NCBI GenBank assembly: GCA_944389885.1
Contig: CALXNZ010000003.1
Location: 1 to 64,000 of the forward strand
Source of the DNA: an uncultured Opitutales bacterium
GTDB taxonomy: Bacteria; Verrucomicrobiota; Verrucomicrobiia; Opitutales; Intestinicryptomonadaceae
Direction of reading: 5' to 3'
DNA: 64,000 nucleotides
Position numbers and translations under genes: made by a program. The notes beneath the pieces were generated by a model, which saw only the letters and a list, made by a program, of their open reading frames with translations, did no database searches and was not told where the DNA came from. Shown one piece after another: positions 18,324 through 30,781 of the stretch. Each line of letters opens with the position of its first letter. Positions within the stretch are counted from its first letter, which is position 1.

Positions 18324-19003
18324 GTGGCAAGGATACATTCGAAAGGCGCAGATATGTGAAGCGCAGTTTTCTCTGCGCTATTGCAATGTGCTTTTTGACA
18401 TTCTCAATTTTGCCTCTTTCAATGTCGAGTTTCGCGCTAATCGACGATAATGAAACGGAATATACTCGCGTGTATTCCGCGGGTGAATTTCCAGAAAATC
18501 AAAAGACAGTTTCGCCGGGTGTCCAGGATAAATCGTTTTTTTCGGAAAGCTTGTCGGAGACGTATTCTGGAAGCGCGGTGGCGGTTCCGTCGCCGTTGGA
18601 TTCTGTGGCGTTGTTGGAGGTGGATTCCGGAATAGGATTGGAGGAAACCGGAGATTTTTCTATGTCGGAATTTGCGACAGTGTCGTCAGGAAATTTTGAC
18701 GCAGGAGTGTTTCGGCTCGACGAGTTGGATAAGCGGCCGCGCCTCGTTTCGGCGGAGTCCCCAAAATATCCGCCATCGCTTTTTGCCAAAGGCATAGAGG
18801 GCAGGGTGTTAATTCTCGTACTAATAGACGAGGACGGATTTGTGCACCCGGAAAAAGTATTAAGCTCCGACCACCCCGAATTTGAAGCTTCCGCTCTGGC
18901 TGCCGTCGGAAAATTCAGGTATGAATCTCCGCTAAAAAACGGCAGGCCGGTGCGCGCGAAATTTAAACTGCCAATACCATTCAAAATAGAGAATTTTAAG
19001 TGA
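18320..19003 (+). CDS. tonB: TonB-family energy transducer
   Basis: 227 residues. An N-terminal membrane anchor (about 15-37) is followed by a Ser/Glu-rich periplasmic linker lacking the usual Pro-Lys repeats. The C-terminal TonB domain (about 140-225) has YPPSLFAKGIEGRVLILVLI, an EASALAAVGKFRYESP block and a FKLPIPFKI end strand. It carries energy from ExbBD to outer-membrane receptors; no TonB-dependent receptor is in the window. The linker is short and non-canonical, which is common in TonB2-type proteins. Confidence 0.93.
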   Translation: MSGKDTFERRRYVKRSFLCAIAMCFLTFSILPLSMSSFALIDDNETEYTRVYSAGEFPENQKTVSPGVQDKSFFSESLSETYSGSAVAVPSPLDSVALLEVDSGIGLEETGDFSMSEFATVSSGNFDAGVFRLDELDKRPRLVSAESPKYPPSLFAKGIEGRVLILVLIDEDGFVHPEKVLSSDHPEFEASALAAVGKFRYESPLKNGRPVRAKFKLPIPFKIENFK

Positions 19004-20295
19004 ATATGAGAATTTTTTGTCTGATGATATTTGTCGGATTGGCGGCGTGCGGGCAACTTGCGGCCTCCGGATTGGACTCTGCGTTTGGGAGGGTCCCGAC
19101 GGTAAATCCCGACGAGGCCGCGGCTTTGTCCAAAGCCGCCGCGGCTGAGAAATCCTCGCTTGAATCGGCATACGCCATGCTCGCCAAATCTGCCGAAGAG
19201 AAATGGGCTGGATCGGCTCTTTATTTCAATTTGGCTAATTTATGCCATAGATTGGGAAAATACGAAGAGGCTGAAAATTTTTATAGAAAGTCTTTGGAGG
19301 GAGAGCCGTCGTTTTTTATGGCGCGCAAGAATCTTGCCCTCACGCTTGAGATTATGGGAAAGCCTAAGGAAGCGCAGCCGGAATTCGTTCGGGCCCTTGC
19401 GCTTGCGGGCGGCGGAGATTCGGAAATCTTGATGCGACTTTCGTCCCGCCGCGCCGATGAAGGCGATTTCTCCGGGGCCCTTTCTCTCTGCAACCAGGCT
19501 TTGGTTTACGATCCCGATAATGCGGGATATAAAAGGGTTAAAGCGATTCTCTTGGGTAAGACGGGTAATCTTAGCGAAAGCGAATTTCTGACTCTAAAAC
19601 TCTTGGAGTCCGATATGAAAAATCCGGAATTATGGAAATTGCTTGGGAAGGTTCGCGCATTGTCAGGAAAACATGCCCAGGCCATAGCCGCGTTTAGGGC
19701 ATTTCTTGCATTCGGCAAAGAGGAATCCGGGGTGCTTCTGGCTCTTGGCGACTTATATTTTGCCGAGGGCGTTTTTGAAAGCGCTGCGGAAATGTATGGC
19801 AAAGCCATAAAGTTGGGGGTTGATGTCGCGGGGGAGAGGGCTAAGAGACTCGCGTTGGCTTTTGTTTCCATATCGAATTACGATGCGGCCTTGAAAACAT
19901 GCGATGCTGTTCCGAATGTATTTAGGGATTCGGATTATTATATGTGCAAGGGAATCGCCGAGAACGGTATCGGTAAAATAAGCGACGCGGAATCCGACTT
20001 CAGAAAATCGATTTCCATGGCTCCGGATAACGCGCGCGCCCTATTTGAATTGGGCAGGCTTCTATCGGCGCGCGGAGAGCGAATCGAATCTGAGGGGCTT
20101 TTGAGAAGGGCCGCGGCGAATCCTAATTTTGAAAGGGCCGCGTTTGCGGTAATGGTTAATTCCGCCATTTCCTCCGGCGATTATGTGTCGGCTCTCTCGG
20201 CTGCGCGCGAGTCTTTGAAGAGAAATCCGTCTGCCGACATGGAAAGATGCGCGGCTGATCTCGAAAAATATTTGGAGAGGGCCGGCGATGAGTGA
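19000..20295 (+). CDS. TPR-repeat periplasmic protein of the TonB operon
   Basis: 431 residues with a signal peptide (1-22). It is a superhelix of about eleven TPR-like helical pairs (for example YFNLANLCHRLGKYEEAENF and ALFELGRLLSARGERIESEG). It starts at GTG 19000, whose GTGA overlaps the tonB stop; an ATG at 19006 is an alternative. TPR proteins close many type-2 TonB operons, where they are thought to scaffold the complex. The last 8 bp overlap folP. Confidence 0.8.
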   Translation: MNMRIFCLMIFVGLAACGQLAASGLDSAFGRVPTVNPDEAAALSKAAAAEKSSLESAYAMLAKSAEEKWAGSALYFNLANLCHRLGKYEEAENFYRKSLEGEPSFFMARKNLALTLEIMGKPKEAQPEFVRALALAGGGDSEILMRLSSRRADEGDFSGALSLCNQALVYDPDNAGYKRVKAILLGKTGNLSESEFLTLKLLESDMKNPELWKLLGKVRALSGKHAQAIAAFRAFLAFGKEESGVLLALGDLYFAEGVFESAAEMYGKAIKLGVDVAGERAKRLALAFVSISNYDAALKTCDAVPNVFRDSDYYMCKGIAENGIGKISDAESDFRKSISMAPDNARALFELGRLLSARGERIESEGLLRRAAANPNFERAAFAVMVNSAISSGDYVSALSAARESLKRNPSADMERCAADLEKYLERAGDE

Positions 20296-21109
20296 TAGAT
20301 TGGATATTCTGCGGAGCGGGCGTGAAATTCCCCTTGTAATGGGAATCTTAAACGTCACCCGCGACTCCTTTTCCGACGGCGGCTTATATCTGAATCCTAA
20401 AGACGCGTTGGCGCGGGCTGTAGAGATGGTATCTGAGGGTGCGGATATAATAGATATCGGAGCGGAGTCAACGCGTCCCGGGGCTGTTGCCATTTCTGCG
20501 GAGGAGGAACTTTCCGCATTGATTCCCGTTTTGAGGTCGATTCGCGCAAAACTTCCGAAAACTCCCATTTCGGTGGATACCTATAAACCCGAGGTCGCAG
20601 AAGCCGCTCTCTCAGAGGGGGCGGATATTCTCAATGATGTCCTTCTTAAAACATCTTCAAAAGGCGAGTGTGAGATGCTGTCGCTTGCGGCAAGGGCAGG
20701 GTGTCCGATTGTGGCGATGCACAACTCAAGGGAAAGAACGTATGGAGATTTTTGGACTGAATTTCTCAAAGAATGCGGGGATATTATCAAGCTTTCCGAT
20801 TCTTGCGGAGTGGATAGAAAAAACATATTTTTGGATCCCGGAATAGGATTTGGAAAAACTGCGGATCAGAATTTCGAGATTATTAGGAGAATCAGGGAGC
20901 TTGGCGAATTCGGCGTTCCTATTCTGCTTGGAGTATCGCGAAAATCGGCCCTTGTTTCAGAGGTTGGAAAGGATATCGTTTTGAGGGATTACGCTACGTC
21001 TGCGGTTTCGGTTTATTCTGCGCTGAGCGGGGCTGTATCGATATTGCGCGTCCACAACGTCTCCGGTAATGTCGCGGCTCTAAAGGTTATTAAACGCATT
21101 TTAAGTTAG
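20288..21109 (+). CDS. folP: Dihydropteroate synthase
   Basis: Condenses 6-hydroxymethyl-dihydropterin diphosphate with p-aminobenzoate. A TIM barrel of 273 residues with all signature loops: GILNVTRDSFSDGG, DIGAESTRPGA, SVDTYKPEVAEAAL, DPGIGFGKT and GVSRKS. The last conserved strand reads RVHNV where RVHDV is usual, a mild substitution next to the phosphate-binding Arg/His. It overlaps the TPR gene by 8 bp and is followed by folB after one base. Confidence 0.97.
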   Translation: MSDRLDILRSGREIPLVMGILNVTRDSFSDGGLYLNPKDALARAVEMVSEGADIIDIGAESTRPGAVAISAEEELSALIPVLRSIRAKLPKTPISVDTYKPEVAEAALSEGADILNDVLLKTSSKGECEMLSLAARAGCPIVAMHNSRERTYGDFWTEFLKECGDIIKLSDSCGVDRKNIFLDPGIGFGKTADQNFEIIRRIRELGEFGVPILLGVSRKSALVSEVGKDIVLRDYATSAVSVYSALSGAVSILRVHNVSGNVAALKVIKRILS

Positions 21110-21110
21110 T

Positions 21111-21485
21111 ATGGACGAAATAATTATAAAAGGACTGAAGTTAAGGGGAAAGCACGGCTGCTTTGCCGCCGAGCGCGATGAATTGAGGGAATTTGAGGTG
21201 TCTATGAAGCTGCGATTGCCGTTCGATATTGCCGCAAAGACCGATTCTCTTTCGGACACTGTGGATTATCCCGCCGCTATGGCTGTTGCCGAGGGTGTTA
21301 TATCCGGCGAAAGCGTTAGACTTATTGAAAAACTTGCCGATATGATAGCATATAGGCTTTTTGTGCGTTTTGAAAATCTTCTTGAGGCTGAAATAGAAGT
21401 GAAAAAGCTTGGAGTTGACGTTGGATACGACTTTGAATCTGTTTCGGCAAGATTGGTTCGTCGCAGGGAGTTCTATTTTAAATAG
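21111..21485 (+). CDS. folB: Dihydroneopterin aldolase
   Basis: 124 residues, the normal length of the tunnelling fold. It opens with the typical IIIKGLKLRGKHGCFAAER segment, whose Glu and later Lys residues shape the pterin site, and has the DTVDYPA motif and IEKLADMIA helix. It makes 6-hydroxymethyl-dihydropterin for FolK. It lies between folP and folK in a three-gene folate block. Confidence 0.95.
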   Translation: MDEIIIKGLKLRGKHGCFAAERDELREFEVSMKLRLPFDIAAKTDSLSDTVDYPAAMAVAEGVISGESVRLIEKLADMIAYRLFVRFENLLEAEIEVKKLGVDVGYDFESVSARLVRRREFYFK

Positions 21486-21494
21486 GAGTTTTCT

Positions 21495-21986
21495 ATGAAG
21501 AGTTATTTTGATGCAATTTTGGCGTTGGGCTCAAATCTTGGCAACAGACGTGAAAACCTGGTTTCGGCTTGTTCGCGCATAGAGCGTTTCGCGCGCATAT
21601 TGGAGCGTTCGCGCATTTACGAAACGGATCCGGAAGGATATGAGAATCAGCCCCGCTTTCTAAACGCAGCTCTTCATGTAAGGACAACCGCGAGCGCGCT
21701 CGAGCTTCTCGAGGCTTGCCAGCGCGTAGAGGCGTCGCTCGGAAGGGTGCGTTCTTTTAGAAATGCGCCGCGGCCAATAGATATAGATATCATATTTTTT
21801 GAAGACGAAACTTTCGACGACGAGTTCCTTACAATTCCTCATCCACGATGGAATAGCAGGGAATTTGTGATAACCCCATTGCTCGACTTGCTTGAAGCGG
21901 GCGCTTTTATTCAAGAAGGTATAGGCAAATGGCGCGCCGAGTTTGAGGACAGGCCGCGCCTTATTCCTCCATTCGGGGCGTTTTAA
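21495..21986 (+). CDS. folK: HPPK, 2-amino-4-hydroxy-6-hydroxymethyldihydropteridine pyrophosphokinase
   Basis: 163 residues. It opens with ALGSNLGNRRENL, followed by the ETDPEGYENQPRFLNAALHV block. RPIDIDIIFF carries the metal-binding Asp pair. It ends with IPHPRWNSREFVITPLLDL. This is complete HPPK, the step just before FolP. A GGAG ribosome-binding site lies 7 bases upstream of the ATG. With folP and folB it forms a complete pterin-to-dihydropteroate set. Confidence 0.97.
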   Translation: MKSYFDAILALGSNLGNRRENLVSACSRIERFARILERSRIYETDPEGYENQPRFLNAALHVRTTASALELLEACQRVEASLGRVRSFRNAPRPIDIDIIFFEDETFDDEFLTIPHPRWNSREFVITPLLDLLEAGAFIQEGIGKWRAEFEDRPRLIPPFGAF

Positions 21987-22000
21987 CTCTTTTACATGCT

Positions 22001-22696
22001 ATGGAAAATAAGACTGGGACACTTTATGTTGTAGGTACTCCTATAGGAAACCTTGGCGATATTTCTCCGCGGGCCATTGATATTCTCAGGCATGTGGACT
22101 TTGTCGTATGCGAAGACACGAGGGTGACGGGTTCGTTGTTGAGGCGTTTTGAAATATCGAAGGAGATGTTTGTAAGCGAGGATTCCCGCGAAAAAGCCGT
22201 TGCTCCCGTGATATTGGAGCGCTTGAAAAGCGGATTGGACGCGGCGGTCGTGAGCGACGCAGGAACGCCATGCATAAGCGATCCGGGATTCAGAATAGTA
22301 AGGGCATGCAGGCTTGAGGGAGTTCCGGTGGTTCCGATTCCGGGGGCATGTGCTTTTGTGGCGGCGCTAAGCGCCTCCGGCTTGCCGAGCGATTCATTTC
22401 TTTTTGCCGGGTTTTTGCAGCCTAAATCCTCAGTGCGCAAAAACTTTTTTAAGTCCCGTGCCGATTTTCCCCACACTATAATATTTTATGAATCGCCTTA
22501 TCGGATTGAAAAATTTATCGACGACGCCCTTGAAATTCTTGGTCCTGACAGAATAGTGTGCGTGGCAAAGGAAATCAGCAAGATACATGAGAGTTTCTTT
22601 GTCGGTTCATTAAAAGACGTAAAGCATTCCTTGGGCCTTTCTTCAATCAAGGGAGAATTTGTGGTGTTGGTGGCTCCTGCGGATTTTAAATTATGA
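22001..22696 (+). CDS. rsmI: 16S rRNA 2'-O-ribose C1402 methyltransferase RsmI
   Basis: SAM-dependent methyltransferase of the tetrapyrrole-methylase fold. YVVGTPIGNLGDISPRAIDI, CEDTRVTGSLL, VSDAGTPCISDPG and IPGACAFVAALSASGLP are all RsmI hallmarks, as is FYESPYRI. At 231 residues it lacks the extra C-terminal domain of the roughly 285-residue E. coli protein, a shorter form known in other phyla. Its TGA overlaps the next ATG. Confidence 0.96.
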   Translation: MENKTGTLYVVGTPIGNLGDISPRAIDILRHVDFVVCEDTRVTGSLLRRFEISKEMFVSEDSREKAVAPVILERLKSGLDAAVVSDAGTPCISDPGFRIVRACRLEGVPVVPIPGACAFVAALSASGLPSDSFLFAGFLQPKSSVRKNFFKSRADFPHTIIFYESPYRIEKFIDDALEILGPDRIVCVAKEISKIHESFFVGSLKDVKHSLGLSSIKGEFVVLVAPADFKL

Positions 22697-23604
22697 AATC
22701 GTATCTTGCCATAGATATAGGGTCTAATACCATAAAATGCCTTTTGGCCGAGAGACATTCCGACGGGAAGGTGGATCTTTTATGGCAGTATTCGGAAAAT
22801 GCGAGGATTTCCGACGGCTGCGGCGGGCTTGTCCCAAACGCGGCTGAAATAGTGTCGGATTGCGTTGAAAAATTTAGGGAAGGCGCAAGGGGTATCGTAA
22901 AAAATTTTTCGGAAAAAGCGGTTGCGACTTCGGCCTTGCGCGAGGCCGTTGATGGAAATTCTGTAGCCGCCAAAATATTCGACTCATGTGGGGCTAAAAT
23001 TTTCATATTAAGCGAAAGTGAAGAAGCAGCCTTATCCTATGAAGGCGCTATGACCGATCCCGACATACCAAAATTTGATGCGTCCATATTTTTCGATCTC
23101 GGAGGCGGTAGCATAGAATTTGTAGCTGGAGCGTGTTCAAAAGTGAATAAATTCGCGAGCTTTCCTCTCGGAGCTGTGAGGCTGACGAAGCTTTATTCGG
23201 GTTCGGATGTCGTCGCCGACGCGGATTCTCTAAGGGCGATGGCCGAATATTGCCGTTCGCGCTTCGATAATTTCTCAGTTCTTGGCCCCTTGGAAAATTC
23301 AAAGGCTTTGATAGGTACGGGAGGGGCTCTCTCGGCGGCTCGCCGTCTCGCGGCTTTGCTAAACGGGAGGGATTCGGCGTTAGTTGACGTAGGCGACATT
23401 GAGCGTATCCTAAGCGAGATAGCCCCGATGCCCGTTTCTGAAAGAGCCAGAAAATACGCTCTCCCCGAATCTCGCGCTGATATATTGCCGGCGGCTTTTG
23501 TTTGTATTCTTGAGGCGTCAAAAACGCTGGGATATAATTCAATATGGCATACTTATCGCAATTTGAGATACGGCCTTGTGTCTCGATGGGAAACAATTGG
23601 CTGA
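22693..23604 (+). CDS. Ppx/GppA-family phosphatase
   Basis: 303 residues of the actin-like ATPase fold: phosphate loop 1 AIDIGSNTIKCLLAE, ATSALREAVDG, then phosphate loop 2 FFDLGGGSIEFVAG and GTGGALSAARRLAA. It is the short form with no HD domain. It hydrolyses polyphosphate ends and/or pppGpp; sequence alone does not separate the two. It is the last gene of the thirteen-gene run. Confidence 0.92.
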   Translation: MKSYLAIDIGSNTIKCLLAERHSDGKVDLLWQYSENARISDGCGGLVPNAAEIVSDCVEKFREGARGIVKNFSEKAVATSALREAVDGNSVAAKIFDSCGAKIFILSESEEAALSYEGAMTDPDIPKFDASIFFDLGGGSIEFVAGACSKVNKFASFPLGAVRLTKLYSGSDVVADADSLRAMAEYCRSRFDNFSVLGPLENSKALIGTGGALSAARRLAALLNGRDSALVDVGDIERILSEIAPMPVSERARKYALPESRADILPAAFVCILEASKTLGYNSIWHTYRNLRYGLVSRWETIG

Positions 23605-23674
23605 TTATAGCGGTATAGGTGCTTCGTATTGCATAAGCATCATGTAAAGTAAAATCTTGGCATACTAAAGACGC

Positions 23675-23709
23675 AAAAAAAACCGGAATTTTAAAAATTC
23701 CGGTTTTTT
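23675..23709. terminator. Bidirectional terminator between the Ppx/GppA gene and gyrA
   Basis: A near-perfect palindrome built on CCGGAATTTT/AAAATTCCGG with A and T tails on both sides. It lies between convergent genes, 70 bases after one stop and 12 bases after the other. Confidence 0.9.
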
Positions 23710-23721
23710 GTATGTTGAGGC

Positions 23722-26205
23722 TTAATCGTTCGATTGCTCTGTGCCTTCATCTTCGGAAGGCGTATCTTGCCCCGAGTCTATTGAATCGTCTTTAACGTCA
23801 ATAATCCTGCATATGCCTATGAGTTTGTCTCCTTCGGCAAGATTTATCAAGCGCACTCCCTGCGTGGTTCTGCCTATAACCCTTATTCCCTTTACGGGAG
23901 AGCGTATGGCTTGTCCGGCTTGGGTGAACATCATTATTTCGTCGTCGTCAAACACCGAGAGCGCTCCGGCGACTCCGTGCGTTTTGATTGCAATCACTCC
24001 GGAACCTCCGCGGTTCTGCTTGTGGTATTCATCATACGAGGTTCTCTTGCCTTGACCGTATTCACCCGCTATTAAGAGAGTAGCGGCGGGATTGGCTACC
24101 ACAATGGCTTTGACGCAGTCGTTCTCCTTCTTGAGGGTCACCCCGCGCACCCCGCGCGTATCCCTACTCAGTTCGCGGAGGTCGGTCTCTGAGAATCTTA
24201 TTGACATTCCCGCGTGTGTCACAAGTACGACTTCCGCATTGCGCTCCGCCAATACAACTCCTACAAGGTCGTCTCCTTCGTCGAGGGCTATGCCTTTTAT
24301 CCCACCCTTGCGGCAGTTTTTATATTCGGATAGCAGAGTCTTTTTCACGACCCCGTTCTTGGTCGCCATAATTAGAGAATGTTCGCTGTCGTCGAGGTTT
24401 TTCACACATATCATTGCCGCGACTTTCTCGTCGGGTTTTAGCTCCAGAACGTTTTTGATGGAGCGGCCCTTTGAAATGCGGGTGCCTTCGGGAATCTCAT
24501 ACACCTTTTGGACGTACACTCTACCGTTGTTCATGAAGAACATTATGGAGTCGTGCGTGGAGGCGGTAAATATGTGTTCTATGAAGTCTTCCTCGTATTG
24601 TCCGCTGCCTATGACTCCTTTGCCGCCGCGCTTTTGAGAGCGGTACGCGCTCACGCTTGTGCGCTTTATAAAACCGTTGTGGGAGACCGTTATTATGCAG
24701 CCTTCGTTTGCTATGACGTCCTCCAATTTGAATTCGCCCTCTGCCGCTATTATTTGAGTCTTGCGGGGAGAGTCGTATTTTTCGCGCATTTCGCGCAATT
24801 CTTTCTTTATGACATTTAGGAGCTTTTTCTCATTGGCGAGAATTGATTTATATTCCTCTATAGTCTTCATCAACTCAAGGTATTCGTTCTCTATTTTCTC
24901 GCGTTCAAGTCCCGTAAGTTGGTGCAGGCGCAAGTCCAATATCGCGTTTGTTTGGCGTTCGGTCAGGGGATACTTAGCCATTAACGCTGTTTTTGCGGTA
25001 TCCCTATCTTTTGATGCGCGTATTATCTTTATGAAATCGTCGAGATTATTAAGAGCTATCTTGTAGCCTTCGAGAATATGGGCCCTATCTTCGGCTTTGC
25101 GGAGCAGGAACTGTGTGCGGCGGGATATTACTTCGCGACGGTGTTCTATGTAGCACTCCAACATCTCGCGTATGTTCATCTGCTTCGGCTTGCGCCTATC
25201 CAAAGCCAACATTATCACGCCGAACGTTGATTCCAGCTGCGTGTGCTTAAACAATTTATTTAGAACCACGCGCGGCGATTCCCCGCGCTTCAGCTCTATT
25301 ACCACGCGCGTGTTCTCGTCGGATTCGTTTCTGACGTCGCTGACTTCGTTAAGCACCTTGTCGGATACGAGGGACGCTATGTTTTCAACAAGGGTGTTGC
25401 GGTTGACGTTGTAGGGAATCTCGGTTATTACTATTTGCTCTTTGCCGTTTTTAAGCTCTTCTACATTTGCCACGCCCCTCACCTTGATTATGCCGCGGCC
25501 GGTTTTCATATAGGACTCTATACCAGCCCTGCCTACTATTACTCCGCCGGTCGGAAAGTCCGGACCCTTCACGAGGGCCATGATTTCCTCCATAGGCGCG
25601 GACGGGTTGTCTATAAGCAGGCAGGTCGCGTCTATGAGCTCTTGAACGTTGTGTGGCGGTATATTGGTCGTCATTCCGACCGCTATCCCCGTGGATCCGT
25701 TCATTAACAAGGCAGGAAGGGCAGATGGCAGAACGGTAGGTTCGGTTGTGGTCTCTTTGTAGTTGGGGGCAAAATCCACGGTATCGCTGTCTATGTCGGC
25801 GAGCAAATCCTCCGCGGTTTCATCGAGCTTACATTCGGTGTATCGGTAAGCCGCAGGAGAGTCGCCTTCTATAGAGCCGAAATTCCCCTGGGGAATTACG
25901 AGAGGATAGCGCATTACCCAATCTTGGGCCAAGCGTGTAAGGGTATCGTAAACCGACGAGTCCCCGTGGGGGTGGTAGTTCTTTAAAACTTCTCCCACTA
26001 CGCCCGCGCATTTGTCGAAGGATCTATTGTGGAGCAGGCCTTCGCGGAACATCGCGTAGAGAACTCGGCGCTGCACGGGTTTTAATCCGTCCCTTGCGTC
26101 GGGAAGCGCGCGCGATATTATCACCGACATTGAATAGTCGATGTATGCGCTCTGCATAATTTGCGTTATGCTCGATTCTATTATTTTTTCGTTTTCGGTG
26201 TACAT
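23722..26205 (-). CDS. gyrA: DNA gyrase subunit A
   Basis: Breakage-reunion subunit that introduces negative supercoils with GyrB. The catalytic tyrosine is Y122 (in YRYTE), with numbering identical to E. coli. The quinolone-determining region reads HPHGDSSVYD (78-87), with S83 and D87 in their susceptible wild-type states and Ser instead of Ala at 84. A GyrA box variant (QKRGGKG) opens the C-terminal pinwheel, which marks gyrase rather than Topo IV. The C-terminus is an acidic tail. 827 residues is normal. It starts 10 bases after gyrB. Confidence 0.98.
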   Translation of the reverse strand: MYTENEKIIESSITQIMQSAYIDYSMSVIISRALPDARDGLKPVQRRVLYAMFREGLLHNRSFDKCAGVVGEVLKNYHPHGDSSVYDTLTRLAQDWVMRYPLVIPQGNFGSIEGDSPAAYRYTECKLDETAEDLLADIDSDTVDFAPNYKETTTEPTVLPSALPALLMNGSTGIAVGMTTNIPPHNVQELIDATCLLIDNPSAPMEEIMALVKGPDFPTGGVIVGRAGIESYMKTGRGIIKVRGVANVEELKNGKEQIVITEIPYNVNRNTLVENIASLVSDKVLNEVSDVRNESDENTRVVIELKRGESPRVVLNKLFKHTQLESTFGVIMLALDRRKPKQMNIREMLECYIEHRREVISRRTQFLLRKAEDRAHILEGYKIALNNLDDFIKIIRASKDRDTAKTALMAKYPLTERQTNAILDLRLHQLTGLEREKIENEYLELMKTIEEYKSILANEKKLLNVIKKELREMREKYDSPRKTQIIAAEGEFKLEDVIANEGCIITVSHNGFIKRTSVSAYRSQKRGGKGVIGSGQYEEDFIEHIFTASTHDSIMFFMNNGRVYVQKVYEIPEGTRISKGRSIKNVLELKPDEKVAAMICVKNLDDSEHSLIMATKNGVVKKTLLSEYKNCRKGGIKGIALDEGDDLVGVVLAERNAEVVLVTHAGMSIRFSETDLRELSRDTRGVRGVTLKKENDCVKAIVVANPAATLLIAGEYGQGKRTSYDEYHKQNRGGSGVIAIKTHGVAGALSVFDDDEIMMFTQAGQAIRSPVKGIRVIGRTTQGVRLINLAEGDKLIGICRIIDVKDDSIDSGQDTPSEDEGTEQSND

Positions 26206-26215
26206 TTCAAAATCC

Positions 26216-30777
<4,562 letters not shown>

Positions 30778-30781
30778 CTTG

